Source: Clostridia bacterium (lineage in GTDB: Bacteria > Bacillota > Clostridia > Lachnospirales > Bianqueaceae). Taken from it: a DNA stretch of 64,000 nt. The stretch lies in the NCBI GenBank assembly GCA_900764045.1, contig CAAFMN010000047.1, positions 19,176 through 83,175 on the forward strand, given 5' to 3'. A program made the translations under genes and the position numbers. Below, piece after piece: positions 49,330-58,864 of the stretch. Positions within the stretch are counted from its first letter, which is position 1, and each line of letters opens with the position of its first letter. The notes beneath the pieces are model-generated. The model was given only the letters and a program-made list of their open reading frames with translations, searched no databases and was not told where the DNA came from.

Positions 49330-50646
49330 ATGCTACACACAGCCCGTATGTATGAAGAGGAAAATCTGCCCCGGATTCCGGAGGCTTCCCGTCCCGTATT
49401 TCATGTGACCGGCGGCATTGGCTGGATCAACGACCCCAACGGCTTTAGCTATTATGATGGAGCTTATCATCTTTTCTACCAATATCATCCCTACTCTCTG
49501 CAATGGGGTCCCATGCACTGGGGACATGTAAAAAGCCACGACCTGATCCATTGGGACCGTCTGCCCGTTGCCCTCGCGCCGGATATGCCTTATGATGCCA
49601 ACGGATGCTTTTCCGGGAGTGCCCTGACCCTTCCGGACGGCCGGCATCTTCTGATGTACACCGGTGTAAAGGAAAAGATGCAATCCCAGTGCCTTGCCGT
49701 AGGCGACGGCGTCAACTATGAAAAATACTCCGGCAATCCTGTCATTGAAGGCTGTGAAAACTTCCGCGACCCGAAAATCTGGGAAGAAAACGGTCGGTAC
49801 TATACAGTAGCCGTTCATCGTGCCGAAGACGGTTCCAGTGAAGTTCGTCTCTACGAGAGTTCGGACGCGTTTCACTGGGAATTCCACTCCATTCTGGCCG
49901 CTAGCCATAACCAATGGGGTGGCATGTGGGAGTGCCCGGACTTCTTTTCTCTAGACGGTTCTCATCTTCTGCTGGTCAGCGTTATGGATCTTCCGCAGGA
50001 GCTCTTTCACCTGCCCAGCAAGCGCGCGGTTCTGGCCTTGATCGGACACTGGAAAGACGACGTCTTTTCCTATGATCAGGTACTGCCTCTGGACCTCGGC
50101 ATGGATTTCTATGCGCCTCAGACCCTCCTCGCGCCGGATGGCCGGCGGATTCTGATCGGTTGGCTGCAGAGCTGGGATACCGCACGCACCCTGCCCCGGC
50201 ACATGCCCTGGTTCGGCCAGATGACCCTGCCTCGGGAGTTATCCTGTCGGAACGGCAAGCTTCTGCAAAATCCCATCCGTGAGCTGGACGCCTATCGCCA
50301 TGATCCTGTACAGCATCATGCCGTTTCTCTCGATCATGTTCCGGTTCTGCCCGTCACTGCTGGTGCCGATCTGACAATCGCCCTTTCGGGAGATGCCTCC
50401 TTTGCCCTTTCTGTCGGCCAGACACCTGTGATCTATGACGCTCAGGCCCACACGCTCACCGTAGATCATCACACCGTATCGACCGCCGTCGCGAAGCTTC
50501 GCTGCATCATCGACCGGTACAGCCTGGAGATTTTTATCAACGACGGAGAAAATGTCATCTCCACTTCTTATTGCGACGCAGAGGACCGGAGTGTCCGCTT
50601 GTCAGGCACCGCTGTCGGAGATGTAGACTTCTACCATATCGGCTAA
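49330..50646 (+). CDS. GH32 sucrose-6-phosphate hydrolase/beta-fructosidase
   Basis: This 438-aa cytoplasmic enzyme hydrolyses beta-fructosyl bonds in sucrose, sucrose 6-phosphate or fructans. The GH32 five-bladed propeller motifs are complete: nucleophile Asp in WINDPNG, transition-state Asp in FRDPKIW and acid/base Glu in WECPDFF. HGKSHDLIHW-type sequence appears as VKSHDLIHW. A C-terminal beta-sandwich (LRCIIDRYSLEIFINDGE) follows. It has no signal peptide, has its own promoter and terminator, and lies alone without a linked PTS or regulator. Confidence 0.92.
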   Translation: MLHTARMYEEENLPRIPEASRPVFHVTGGIGWINDPNGFSYYDGAYHLFYQYHPYSLQWGPMHWGHVKSHDLIHWDRLPVALAPDMPYDANGCFSGSALTLPDGRHLLMYTGVKEKMQSQCLAVGDGVNYEKYSGNPVIEGCENFRDPKIWEENGRYYTVAVHRAEDGSSEVRLYESSDAFHWEFHSILAASHNQWGGMWECPDFFSLDGSHLLLVSVMDLPQELFHLPSKRAVLALIGHWKDDVFSYDQVLPLDLGMDFYAPQTLLAPDGRRILIGWLQSWDTARTLPRHMPWFGQMTLPRELSCRNGKLLQNPIRELDAYRHDPVQHHAVSLDHVPVLPVTAGADLTIALSGDASFALSVGQTPVIYDAQAHTLTVDHHTVSTAVAKLRCIIDRYSLEIFINDGENVISTSYCDAEDRSVRLSGTAVGDVDFYHIG

Positions 50647-50656
50647 ACTATCGATA

Positions 50657-50701
50657 CCAAAAAAGGTATTGCCGCGTCTTGAAACCGGCAATACCTTTTT
50701 A
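50657..50701. terminator. Bidirectional terminator between sucrase and permease genes
   Basis: AAAAAAGGTATTGCCG pairs with CGGCAATACCTTTTT. It ends the plus-strand sucrase gene and the minus-strand glycan locus. Confidence 0.92.
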
Positions 50702-50707
50702 ATTGCG

Positions 50708-51586
50708 TTATTCTTTCAGAGAACCGATCATCATTCCGCCTACAAAGTACTTCTGCAGGAACGGATAGATCGCCAGGATCGGCAGCGTGGTCACGATGAC
50801 CATGGCCGCCTTCATACTCTTGGCCAGCATCTCGTAATCCGCGACAACCGTTCCGCCCAGATCCAGGTTGGATCCTTCGATCAGAACATTTCTCAGCACC
50901 AGCTGCAGCGGCCACTTGGTCTTCTCCTGCAGGTACAGGTTCGCGTTGAACCAGCTGTTCCAATGTCCCACTCCGTAGTACAGCACCATAACGGCCATCG
51001 CCGGTAAGGACAGCGGAATGAAGATCTTAAACAGCACCGTCATATGTCCGCCTCCGTCGATAAATACGGATTCTACCAGACTTTCCGGAATCGAGGAGAA
51101 GTACGACCGCAGAATGATCATGTTATAGGTGCTGATCGCTCCCGGGATGATACAGGACCACAGAGAATTGTACAGTCCCACCGCGCGGACCGTCAGATAA
51201 GACGGAATCAGTCCGCCGGAAAAGTACATCGTAATCAGCACAAACATTGTCATCAGACGGTGCCAGTACACATGAACCCTCGTCAGGCAGTACGCGCCCA
51301 GACAGGTCATGGAAATATTCACGGCCAGTCCCGCTACCAACAGGAACAGTGTATTCTTATATCCCGACAGGATCTGGTTATTGGACAATACCAGCTTATA
51401 CGCCGTCGTATCAAAGCCCAGCGGCCAGATCAGAAGTCCCCGGTGGCGAACCAGCTGCGCCGGATCGCTGAAGGATACCATCAGCTCATACAGCATAGGA
51501 TACAGCATGATTATGCCGATCACAATCATTATGATGACGATCAGGACGTCTACCGCCTTATCGCTCTTATTTCTTGCGTCTACCAT
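50708..51586 (-). CDS. Carbohydrate ABC transporter permease (YtcP/MalG-like)
   Basis: This 292-aa membrane subunit of a CUT1-type sugar importer has six helices and the EAA loop ESVFIDGGGHMTVLFKIFIPLSLP, which docks the ATPase. The N-terminus, DVLIVIIMIVIGIIMLYP, and the tail YPFLQKYFVGGMMIGSLKE are typical of the YtcP subgroup. It is the last gene of the transporter and follows its partner permease by 12 bp. No ATPase gene is linked, so a shared MsmK-type ATPase is expected elsewhere in the genome. Confidence 0.92.
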   Translation of the reverse strand: MVDARNKSDKAVDVLIVIIMIVIGIIMLYPMLYELMVSFSDPAQLVRHRGLLIWPLGFDTTAYKLVLSNNQILSGYKNTLFLLVAGLAVNISMTCLGAYCLTRVHVYWHRLMTMFVLITMYFSGGLIPSYLTVRAVGLYNSLWSCIIPGAISTYNMIILRSYFSSIPESLVESVFIDGGGHMTVLFKIFIPLSLPAMAVMVLYYGVGHWNSWFNANLYLQEKTKWPLQLVLRNVLIEGSNLDLGGTVVADYEMLAKSMKAAMVIVTTLPILAIYPFLQKYFVGGMMIGSLKE

Positions 51587-51598
51587 GGTATCCCCTCC

Positions 51599-52519
51599 TT
51601 AGAATAAGCTGGTCTCTGTCAGCTTACGGCTCAGAGCGTTGGCACAGAATACCAGCGCAAAGTTGATTACCGAGTTGAACAGGTTGACCGCGGTTGAATA
51701 GCTGTAGTCCTGATCCAGCAGACCCTTACGGTATACATACGTAGAGATGACATCCGCCGTCTTATACGTCGAGGGGTTATACAACAGCAGGATCTTTTCC
51801 GAACCTACGCTCATCATCTTACCGATCGCCATGATAAACAGAATCACAACCGTACCCTTGATCCCCGGCAGCGTGATGTGCCAGATCTTTTTGAACCTTC
51901 CGGCTCCGTCCAGGGATGCGGCTTCATAGAGCTGCGTATCGATTCCCGCGATCGCTGCCAGATAGATGATACTGTCCCAACCCATGGACTGCCAGATACC
52001 GCTGGCTACATAGATCGTCCGGAACAGCTTCGGCTCCGAGAGCATGGATACTGACGGTACGCCGAAGAAGCCGGTGATCTGATTGAACAGACCGTCGCTC
52101 AGACAGAAGTCTGTCAGCATACCGCAGACAACAACGGTCGAGATAAAGTGCGGGAAGTATGTAATGGTCTGCATCACCTTCTTGAACTTCGGGCTGCGCA
52201 GTTCATTCAGCATAAGTGCCAGAATGATGGGCATCGGGAATCCGAAGATCAGCTGATACAGACTGATCAGAATCGTATTGGTGATCGTTCTGCCGAAGAA
52301 CGAGCTGCCGAAGAAGGCGAGGAAATGCTCAAATCCATAGTCTCCGGTAAAAGGGCTTCCCCAGATCCCCAGTGCCGGCTTAAAATCCTTGAACGCCAGA
52401 ATGATGCCGCTCATCGGATAATAGTGGAATATCAAATAGAATACAACAACCGGTAAAAACATGAAATATACCGCTTTGTTCTTTTGGAAGTCCATGCGGA
52501 TCTTTCCCTTTTTTGCCAC
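51599..52519 (-). CDS. Carbohydrate ABC transporter permease (YtcO/LplB-like)
   Basis: This 306-aa partner permease has six helices, a short basic N-terminus and the EAA loop LYEAASLDGAGRFKKIWHITLPGIK. The sequence FGFPMPIILALMLNELR and the ending FCANALSRKLTETSLF match the LplB/YtcO subgroup, which usually serves complex plant or host glycans. AAAGGAGG precedes the start. A hairpin separates it from the binding-protein gene upstream. Confidence 0.92.
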   Translation of the reverse strand: MAKKGKIRMDFQKNKAVYFMFLPVVVFYLIFHYYPMSGIILAFKDFKPALGIWGSPFTGDYGFEHFLAFFGSSFFGRTITNTILISLYQLIFGFPMPIILALMLNELRSPKFKKVMQTITYFPHFISTVVVCGMLTDFCLSDGLFNQITGFFGVPSVSMLSEPKLFRTIYVASGIWQSMGWDSIIYLAAIAGIDTQLYEAASLDGAGRFKKIWHITLPGIKGTVVILFIMAIGKMMSVGSEKILLLYNPSTYKTADVISTYVYRKGLLDQDYSYSTAVNLFNSVINFALVFCANALSRKLTETSLF

Positions 52520-52545
52520 GAAGACTCCTCCTTTATAATAGAAAC

Positions 52546-52570
52546 GGGGCGGCGTTTCCGCGTCCGCCCC
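52546..52570 (-). terminator. Intra-operon hairpin after the first binding-protein gene
   Basis: GGGGCGG pairs with CCGCCCC around an 11-nt loop, followed by GTTTC. It lies between the binding-protein and permease genes. It may reduce downstream expression or protect the upstream mRNA, as known for other sugar ABC operons. Confidence 0.6.
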
Positions 52571-52587
52571 TACATTCCGATTTGTTT

Positions 52588-54246
52588 TTAACGGGCCTTA
52601 TAACGGTCGTAGGCGTCCTGTCTTACCTTCAGAACATCCTGCAGTCCCATGTTGTTGATCTCGTCAATAAAGGAGTCCCAATCCGCCAGATCCTCGGTGC
52701 CCAGAATGAAGCCCAGAATCTTTTCACGGCAAGCGGTATCGATGTCGTTCCACTTGGACGCGATCTTAACTTCATCCTCTGTATACGTAACGGTCGGGTA
52801 CGCATACTTGGCCATGTTGCTCTCAAAGGAGGTCTGAATGCTCAGAACCTCTGCTCCCATATGAGAACGGGTATCCAGAGCGTGCAGAGAGAAGTTCGCG
52901 AACTGTGCTACAAAGTAGCGGGCTGCCTGAGCATCCGGAGTCTCCGGGTTATCTGTAATGATATCCTTGAAGGTCGGCTTGCCGTCAACATAATCCCAAG
53001 AGAAGCCCTCTTCACCATAGGAGAAGAACAGGGAGCCTTCCTCTGTGTATGCATAGTCCAGGAAACGAGCCGCTGCGCCGATGTTCTTGCACTGCGTGCT
53101 GATAGAAGTAGAGCAGCCGCCGTTGAACGGATTGTTGTAATGTCCCATCTGAGGCTCATCGCCCTTATTCATTACCATGGAATGCAGTCCGGTTACCTTA
53201 TAGGTAGAATCTTCCGCATTCGCCTTGATGCAGTTCTGAATGTTACGGATCTGCTGCAGAGCGATACCCGCCTGTCCGTTCGCGAACTTAGACTGTACGG
53301 TACTCTTGTCTACAGATGCCAGGTCAGTGTCGATCAGGCCCTCTGCGTACCACTTGGCCATCTCGGTTACGAATTCCTTGTAGCCTGCTTCGGTCGGTCC
53401 AAACTTAACGGTATCTCCATCCATAAAGAACGGATAGCAAACGCCCCACGGAGAACTGAGTCCAGCAGCCGCGTACTCCAGGAACAGCCAGCGGCTCTCA
53501 AATGTCAGAGGCGCGGCAACATTCAGGTCATTCTTGAAGCTGGTCAGAACATTATACCACTCTTCAACGGTCTCCGGAGCCTGCGCGTTAATCTGATCCA
53601 GGAAGTCCTGACGAACAACCAGTCCAGTACCGGAGCACTCCTTATCATTACCATAGTTCGGGAAGCAGAACCATGTCCCGTCATCCATGCTGACTGTCTT
53701 ATTAGCGGTCTCGTCGCTCTCCAGCCATCCAGCCAGGGCCGGGAAATACTGCTTATAGTCATTCAGGGCAATGATGTATCCGTCGTTGATTGCCGCGGAC
53801 GGGCCGCCCTTAAAGGTAATCCAATTAGCCTGCATGATATCCGGGTAGATACCGGAAGTCAACAGCAGAGAGAACGCTTCGCTGGTCTCCTGCGGAGAAG
53901 AAGTAGAACCAACATACTCCAGCTTTACGCCTGTCTTCTCTTCAATTACATCCCAGAAGAAATGTCCCTTAACCCAGCTCGGAAGATCCTTCTCTTCTGT
54001 CTTGTTCATGTTGATGGACAGAGTTACGGTTCCATCCATCGGGTAAGTAAAGTCCGCAGCCGCATAAGGATCATCATCCTGCTTATCCTCCTGCTTGCTG
54101 GTCTCCTGCTGACTGGTTGCCTTGCTGCTATCGCTCTTGCTGCTATCGCTCTTGCTGCTGTTGCCGCCGTTGCCGGAGCAGCCAGCAAGACAGGAAACGA
54201 TGAGCATGACAGACAACAGTCCTGCCCAAAACTTTTTCACTTGCAT
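52588..54246 (-). CDS. Sugar-binding lipoprotein of ABC importer (LplA-like), copy 1
   Basis: This 552-aa extracellular solute-binding protein is anchored as a lipoprotein (lipobox SCLAGC). A Ser/Lys/Gln linker with repeated SSKSD units follows, then the two-lobed binding fold with YPDIMQANWITFKGGPSAAINDGYI. It is long compared with CUT1 binding proteins and belongs to the LplA-like group that captures larger oligosaccharides. It has its own promoter at 54316-54343. The next gene upstream is a clear paralogue (similar signal, linker and core blocks). Confidence 0.9.
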   Translation of the reverse strand: MQVKKFWAGLLSVMLIVSCLAGCSGNGGNSSKSDSSKSDSSKATSQQETSKQEDKQDDDPYAAADFTYPMDGTVTLSINMNKTEEKDLPSWVKGHFFWDVIEEKTGVKLEYVGSTSSPQETSEAFSLLLTSGIYPDIMQANWITFKGGPSAAINDGYIIALNDYKQYFPALAGWLESDETANKTVSMDDGTWFCFPNYGNDKECSGTGLVVRQDFLDQINAQAPETVEEWYNVLTSFKNDLNVAAPLTFESRWLFLEYAAAGLSSPWGVCYPFFMDGDTVKFGPTEAGYKEFVTEMAKWYAEGLIDTDLASVDKSTVQSKFANGQAGIALQQIRNIQNCIKANAEDSTYKVTGLHSMVMNKGDEPQMGHYNNPFNGGCSTSISTQCKNIGAAARFLDYAYTEEGSLFFSYGEEGFSWDYVDGKPTFKDIITDNPETPDAQAARYFVAQFANFSLHALDTRSHMGAEVLSIQTSFESNMAKYAYPTVTYTEDEVKIASKWNDIDTACREKILGFILGTEDLADWDSFIDEINNMGLQDVLKVRQDAYDRYKAR

Positions 54247-54315
54247 TGTAAATGCCTCCTATAAATGTTTTAAATAAACAGAGACCGTCCGTTCTTGTTT
54301 ATTTTCATAGCTATT

Positions 54316-54343
54316 ATTATAGCACATTGTCCAATATTTTCAA
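54316..54343 (-). promoter_or_regulatory. Promoter of binding-protein copy 1
   Basis: On the minus strand, TTGAAA at 54343-54338 and a perfect TATAAT at 54321-54316 have a 16-nt spacer. The sequence just before the ATG is shared with the paralogous gene. The gap from 54247 to 54550 otherwise holds only AT-rich sequence and the terminator of copy 2. Confidence 0.75.
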
Positions 54344-54477
54344 GTGTTTCTTTATAAATTGCTCACATTTTTAGCAACGATTCTAAAATATTCCATCTCA
54401 GTTTTATATATATTGTAGTACATTCTATACTTATTATTTGATTTTTGTTTTTACATTGCAAATTTCAGTATTAAAAT

Positions 54478-54522
54478 ATACCCCATATAGGACTTTACAT
54501 TTTACCGTCCTATATGAGGTAT
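54478..54522 (-). terminator. Long hairpin after binding-protein copy 2
   Basis: On the minus strand, ATACCTCATATAGGAC pairs with GTCCTATATGGGGTAT (16 bp with one G-U) around a 13-nt loop, followed by ATTTTAATA. The T-run is imperfect, so some read-through is likely. Confidence 0.7.
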
Positions 54523-54550
54523 ATGATATCCTTTATTTCAGACTCTTCCG

Positions 54551-56239
54551 TTAACGAGCACGATAACGATCATATGCGGCCTGCTTCGCTGCCAATACAT
54601 CAGCGATGCCAAGGCTTTCCATCCGTGCCTTAAAAGCGTCCCAGCCGTCCATACTCTGTGTTCCCAGAATAAATTTAACAATGTTCTCCTTGGCATAAGT
54701 CTCAATATCCGTATACTTGTTAGTGATCTGTTCAACCTCATCTGTTGTATGGGTTACAGCCGGATAGAAGTGCTGTCCCATCTCATTGTCAGACCAGACA
54801 TTGATCAGAGAAGTAACATATTCGGACTGGAAGTATTTTGTACTATTCGCCGGCGATGGGAACGCCCAATGACGATTATAGGTGAACTGCTTAAGAATAT
54901 CTTTAGGTTCGTCTTTCGTACTCGAATTGTTCAGGACCAGATCGGTATATCCCGTGAAGTTGCCGTCAGCGTCTACGGTATAGGTGATTCCCTCTGTACC
55001 ATATGCGGTGAGGTACTGTCCTTCATGACTATAGAGATAGTCGCACCAGCGCATAGCAAGCTCCTGATTTTCTCCCGGAGAAACAGAATGGGCAAAGCTG
55101 CCGTTGTACTTAGGGTTCATGTGTCCGAAAAGGCGAGTGTCACCTTCCTTTAATACCGCGGTGGGAACCGCTGCGGCTGCAAAAGAAGTCCCTTCATTCG
55201 CCGACACACAGTTTTCGATATTTCCAGTCTGCTGAATCGCCAGTCCGGATTCGGAATTGGCAAATTTGGCTTGAACTGTGGACTTATCAACCGTTGCGAA
55301 GTCAGTGTCCAGAAGGCCTTCCGCATACCAGTCCGCCATCTGCTGCACAAACTGACGATATCCCTCCTCCATAGGGCCGAATTTGACTTCATCATTCACA
55401 ACATAGAAGGGGAAAGTTACGCCCCAAGCAGAAGTCAAGGCAGCCGAAGCATATTCCAGCCAGAGCCAGCGCGCTTCAAAAGTGAGTCCGGCATTGGCTC
55501 CATAAGCCCCTTTGAAGGTACGGAGTGTATTGGTCCAGTCATCAATTGTAACCGGGATCTGCAGGTTCTGTTCTTCCAGCCAATCCGCGCGCACGATAGG
55601 GCCTGTACCAACAGTGCCCATCCCCTCAGAATCTCCAATTGAAGGAAAGCAGTAGAGATCGCCGTCATCATTTACAACCATCTTTGCAATGTCCGGATTT
55701 TCCTGCATATACGCGGTCAGATTCGGAATCTGTTCGGGATAGTCACTCAAATTAATAATCAATTCATCATTCAAAGCACCGGTAGGGCCTCCAGGATGAG
55801 TAATCCAGTTGACACGCCAGATATCCGGATATTCCTGAGAAGTAATCAGAAGCAGAGTCGCCTCAGAAGTCGCCAGCGGATCTGAAACCGCTCCGATAAA
55901 ATTCAAGTGGATACCGGTGGCTTCCTCCAAAGCATCCCAATAATAATAGGATTTGCCGTTGATCATCGTGTAGGGCGCGACATTCTCGCGAACAATTTCT
56001 TCCTTGTTAATGGAAAGCGTCACGAACGCGCCGTCCGGACCAGGAGTGACCGGATAAGTAAAATCTGCAGCCATCTCGGAAGCTTCCTGACTGTTCCCCG
56101 GCTGACTGCTTTCCTGCTGACTGACTGCCTTGTTGCTATCGTCCTTACTGCTATCGCCACCGTTACCGGAGCAGCCAGCAAGACAGGAAACGATGAGCAT
56201 TATAGACAGTAATCCTGCCCATAACTTTTTCGCTTGCAT
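54551..56239 (-). CDS. Sugar-binding lipoprotein of ABC importer (LplA-like), copy 2
   Basis: This 562-aa paralogue of copy 1 has nearly the same signal peptide and lipobox (SCLAGC), a shorter linker, and the binding core with YPDIWRVNWITHPGGPTGALNDE. Similar segments occur throughout, but loops differ, suggesting a distinct ligand. The ATG at 56239 has AGGAGG 8 nt upstream; the GTG three codons earlier is not needed. It has its own promoter. It may share the two permeases with copy 1. Confidence 0.9.
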   Translation of the reverse strand: MQAKKLWAGLLSIMLIVSCLAGCSGNGGDSSKDDSNKAVSQQESSQPGNSQEASEMAADFTYPVTPGPDGAFVTLSINKEEIVRENVAPYTMINGKSYYYWDALEEATGIHLNFIGAVSDPLATSEATLLLITSQEYPDIWRVNWITHPGGPTGALNDELIINLSDYPEQIPNLTAYMQENPDIAKMVVNDDGDLYCFPSIGDSEGMGTVGTGPIVRADWLEEQNLQIPVTIDDWTNTLRTFKGAYGANAGLTFEARWLWLEYASAALTSAWGVTFPFYVVNDEVKFGPMEEGYRQFVQQMADWYAEGLLDTDFATVDKSTVQAKFANSESGLAIQQTGNIENCVSANEGTSFAAAAVPTAVLKEGDTRLFGHMNPKYNGSFAHSVSPGENQELAMRWCDYLYSHEGQYLTAYGTEGITYTVDADGNFTGYTDLVLNNSSTKDEPKDILKQFTYNRHWAFPSPANSTKYFQSEYVTSLINVWSDNEMGQHFYPAVTHTTDEVEQITNKYTDIETYAKENIVKFILGTQSMDGWDAFKARMESLGIADVLAAKQAAYDRYRAR

Positions 56240-56291
56240 TGTAAGCACCTCCTATAAATGTTTTAAATTAACATTTCAGCTTCTATTCAAT

Positions 56292-56319
56292 ATTATAGCA
56301 TATTGTATAAATTATTCAA
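56292..56319 (-). promoter_or_regulatory. Promoter of binding-protein copy 2
   Basis: On the minus strand, TTGAAT at 56319-56314 and a perfect TATAAT at 56297-56292 have a 16-nt spacer. The rest of the gap up to 56556 contains the terminator below and a TTGGCAA/TTGCCAA inverted repeat at 56461-56497, and nothing coding that I can see. Confidence 0.75.
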
Positions 56320-56507
56320 TTCCTTTTATACATATATTCATCATTTCATCAATAGTTCTAAAATTCGATGCGTATTTCCATATATTTTACAAATTTCATT
56401 TTTGCTTCGCATCATCTTTTTTGTCGTTTTACACAAAACGTCGATGTTCCTATCAGGCCATTGGCAAGAGGGGCTGCTTCATTAGCAATTTTGCCAAGCA
56501 ACAGCAA

Positions 56508-56536
56508 GGCAGCCGGTCCAAAAACAGCCGGCTGCC
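56508..56536. terminator. Hairpin after the diketogulonate reductase-like gene
   Basis: GGCAGCCGG pairs with CCGGCTGCC around an 11-nt loop. The minus-strand tail is only weakly T-rich, so it may be an inefficient terminator. Confidence 0.6.
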
Positions 56537-56556
56537 TAAAACTTTTTCCTTATAAA

Positions 56557-57555
56557 TTATAAATTTTGCACTTGCTCCCAGATGGATTCCTCTACCAGAA
56601 TTCCCTGCTCCATGCTTTCCTTTCGAACGCGCTGCATTCCCTGTCCCGGCCAACGTACCTGAACGTCTTGGCATAATGCCGGACAGGACTCCAGCTCCTG
56701 AAGCGTGGCATCGATCTTATCCAGCAAAATCTCCTGATCACCAAACGCATCCAGCTTCATCAGCAGGAAAACCTGACTGAGCTCCGTCTCCTGCTCCAGC
56801 TCTCCTACTTCACGCACGGTCCGCCCTCCGGAGAGCGCCGCAGCCATCAGATCCAACATCAAAGACATGCCGGATCCTTTCCAGAAACCGATCGGAAGCG
56901 GTTGACCGGTTTTCAGCACTTCCGACGCGTCCCGCGTGGGCTTTCCCTGACTGTCCAGGCCTCCGTCTACCGGAAGCGGCTTACCGCTTCTGGCATAGGA
57001 CTCCAACTTTCCATAGGAGAACATAGACATCGCCGCATCCAGCAGCACAACGCCGCGCCTTGACGGAACAGCCATTACAACCGGATTATTGCCCAGCCTG
57101 GCCTCCTTGCCTCCCCACGGCGGCATATTGGGAATCGTATTGGTCCACAGAATCGCCAGATACCCCTGTTCCGCCGCCTGGATTCCATAGGATCCGGGAC
57201 GAAGCCAATGGTTGGTCCTCGCCAGCGCCACACAGCCTATACCGTAACGATCCGCTAATTCCATAGCTCTCTCTGTACAAAACTGCGCGTTCAGATTGCC
57301 CGGTCCATGATGTCCGTCATACCGGGCAATTGCGCCCACCTGGTTCAGGAGCTCCGGCTCCGCTGCCACATCAATTATTCCGTCCTGAATATTCCTTACA
57401 TATCGTTGGAAACGATTCAATCCATGCGTATATACTCCGTCCCGGCTGGCATCCGCAAAAAGCTTCGCCGCCTGTCCGGCACGCTCCGGAGTCATCCCAT
57501 TCTTCTGCAGGACCTCCGAGAACACCGTATACATTGTTTCATAGGAAACTCTCAT
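56557..57555 (-). CDS. Malate/lactate dehydrogenase family oxidoreductase, DlgD/YiaK-like
   Basis: This 332-aa NAD(P)H-dependent enzyme belongs to the Ldh_2 family. The closest pattern I recognise is 2,3-diketo-L-gulonate reductase (YiaK/DlgD): the block NHWLRPGSYGIQAAEQGYLAILWTNTIPNMPPWGGKEARLGNNP is nearly motif-for-motif the same. The catalytic His is in DGVYTHGLNRF near residue 44. KLESYARSGKPLPVDGG and FWKGSGMSLMLDLM are also present. It lies in the glycan locus, so it may reduce a keto-acid from uronic or ascorbate-like sugars. The substrate is inferred. Confidence 0.85.
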   Translation of the reverse strand: MRVSYETMYTVFSEVLQKNGMTPERAGQAAKLFADASRDGVYTHGLNRFQRYVRNIQDGIIDVAAEPELLNQVGAIARYDGHHGPGNLNAQFCTERAMELADRYGIGCVALARTNHWLRPGSYGIQAAEQGYLAILWTNTIPNMPPWGGKEARLGNNPVVMAVPSRRGVVLLDAAMSMFSYGKLESYARSGKPLPVDGGLDSQGKPTRDASEVLKTGQPLPIGFWKGSGMSLMLDLMAAALSGGRTVREVGELEQETELSQVFLLMKLDAFGDQEILLDKIDATLQELESCPALCQDVQVRWPGQGMQRVRKESMEQGILVEESIWEQVQNL

Positions 57556-57566
57556 ACGGCACCTCC

Positions 57567-58838
57567 CTATTTCACCCAGTTTCCGGCAACCGCCTTATGC
57601 AGGATGTGGCGCTTTTCCGCCAGATAAATCATCCGCTCCAGACGTTCCGCAATGGAAAGCTCCTGCGGATGCGCCGACAAGGCATCGTCCACCACCAGGA
57701 TATCCGCCTCATAGCCTGCCTCGAAGCTTCCGACCCATCCCCAGAACGCACCGCCCCCACGGGTTGCCATATAGAATGCTTCCGCGGCACTCAGCGGGGC
57801 ATCCTTCTGATCAATCAGCCTCCAACGGAGTTTGGACACCTTTATTGCCTCCGCCATCGCGCGGAACATGGACTCGTCCGAACCTCCGGCCACATCGCTT
57901 CCCAGTCCGATCCGCTGTCCTTCCCGCAGATACTGTCGGATCGGCGCGATTCCGGAAGACAGATTGGCGTTGGATTCCGGACAATGCGCAATAAACACGC
58001 CGCGCTCCTTCATCAGCTTCCGCTCTGTCTCATCCGAATACACACAGTGCGCCATAATGGTCGGCACCGCGCCTCCGAACAATCCGAACTGATCATAGCA
58101 GTCTCCATAGCAGGAACTCTCCGGGCACAGTTCTCTCACCCAGGCGATTTCGCTGAGATTCTCCGACAAATGGGACTGCACCGGCAGACTATACTCCCGC
58201 TGCAATTCACCCAGGCGGAACATCAATCCGTCTGTACAGCTCGGCGTGAACCGCGGCGTCAAAATCGGACGGGTGTTGCGATACTTCCCCCGACAGTCTT
58301 CAATCCAGTGCCGGGTGTTCTCCGCTGATTCTTCCGCGTTCTTTTCCGTCAGATATGTCGGGCTGTTCCGGTCCATGTTGACTTTTCCGACAAAGGTCTT
58401 CAGTCCTGTCTCTTCCAGAAGATCCATCAAAAGTTCCGTCGCCGGCACATGCAGTGTTCCAAACACACATGCCCGCGTGGTCGCTCCATTCTTCAGCTCC
58501 TCCGCAAAAATCTCATACGCCCTGTGCGCATACTCCAGATCCTCGTAACGGCTCTCCTCCGGAAATGTCCGCTGATTCAGCCAATCCAGCAATTCCAGAT
58601 CCATCCCCGTCCCCCGATACGCGTACTGGGGGGCGTGGATATGCAGATCGATCAGACCCGGAATCACGAGCTTTCCTCGATAATCATAAAGCTTTAACGC
58701 ACGGTACTGCTCCGGCAGCTGTGTGTAGACGCCTTCTACCTTGCCGTCTACGCACACCAGATATTGATCCTGCCCGGTATAGAGATCCTGCGGATCCTTA
58801 CTATAGCAGATATCTCCCAAAACCACAAACGAATCCAT
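57567..58838 (-). CDS. guaD: Guanine deaminase
   Basis: This 423-aa metal-dependent amidohydrolase probably converts guanine to xanthine and ammonia. It has the metal site LIDLHIHAPQYAYRGTGMDLELLDWL, the PRFTPSCTDGLM block, HLSENLSEIAWV, MAHCVYSD and LGSDVAGGSDESM, all typical of bacterial guanine deaminase. AGGAAAAGG precedes the start. Its place inside a sugar-degradation run is unusual. It ends 12 bp before the next gene. Another amidohydrolase activity (for example on a triazine-like or aminated sugar) is possible but less likely. Confidence 0.87.
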   Translation of the reverse strand: MDSFVVLGDICYSKDPQDLYTGQDQYLVCVDGKVEGVYTQLPEQYRALKLYDYRGKLVIPGLIDLHIHAPQYAYRGTGMDLELLDWLNQRTFPEESRYEDLEYAHRAYEIFAEELKNGATTRACVFGTLHVPATELLMDLLEETGLKTFVGKVNMDRNSPTYLTEKNAEESAENTRHWIEDCRGKYRNTRPILTPRFTPSCTDGLMFRLGELQREYSLPVQSHLSENLSEIAWVRELCPESSCYGDCYDQFGLFGGAVPTIMAHCVYSDETERKLMKERGVFIAHCPESNANLSSGIAPIRQYLREGQRIGLGSDVAGGSDESMFRAMAEAIKVSKLRWRLIDQKDAPLSAAEAFYMATRGGGAFWGWVGSFEAGYEADILVVDDALSAHPQELSIAERLERMIYLAEKRHILHKAVAGNWVK

Positions 58839-58864
58839 AGTCCCGTCCTTTTCCTATCTTAATT

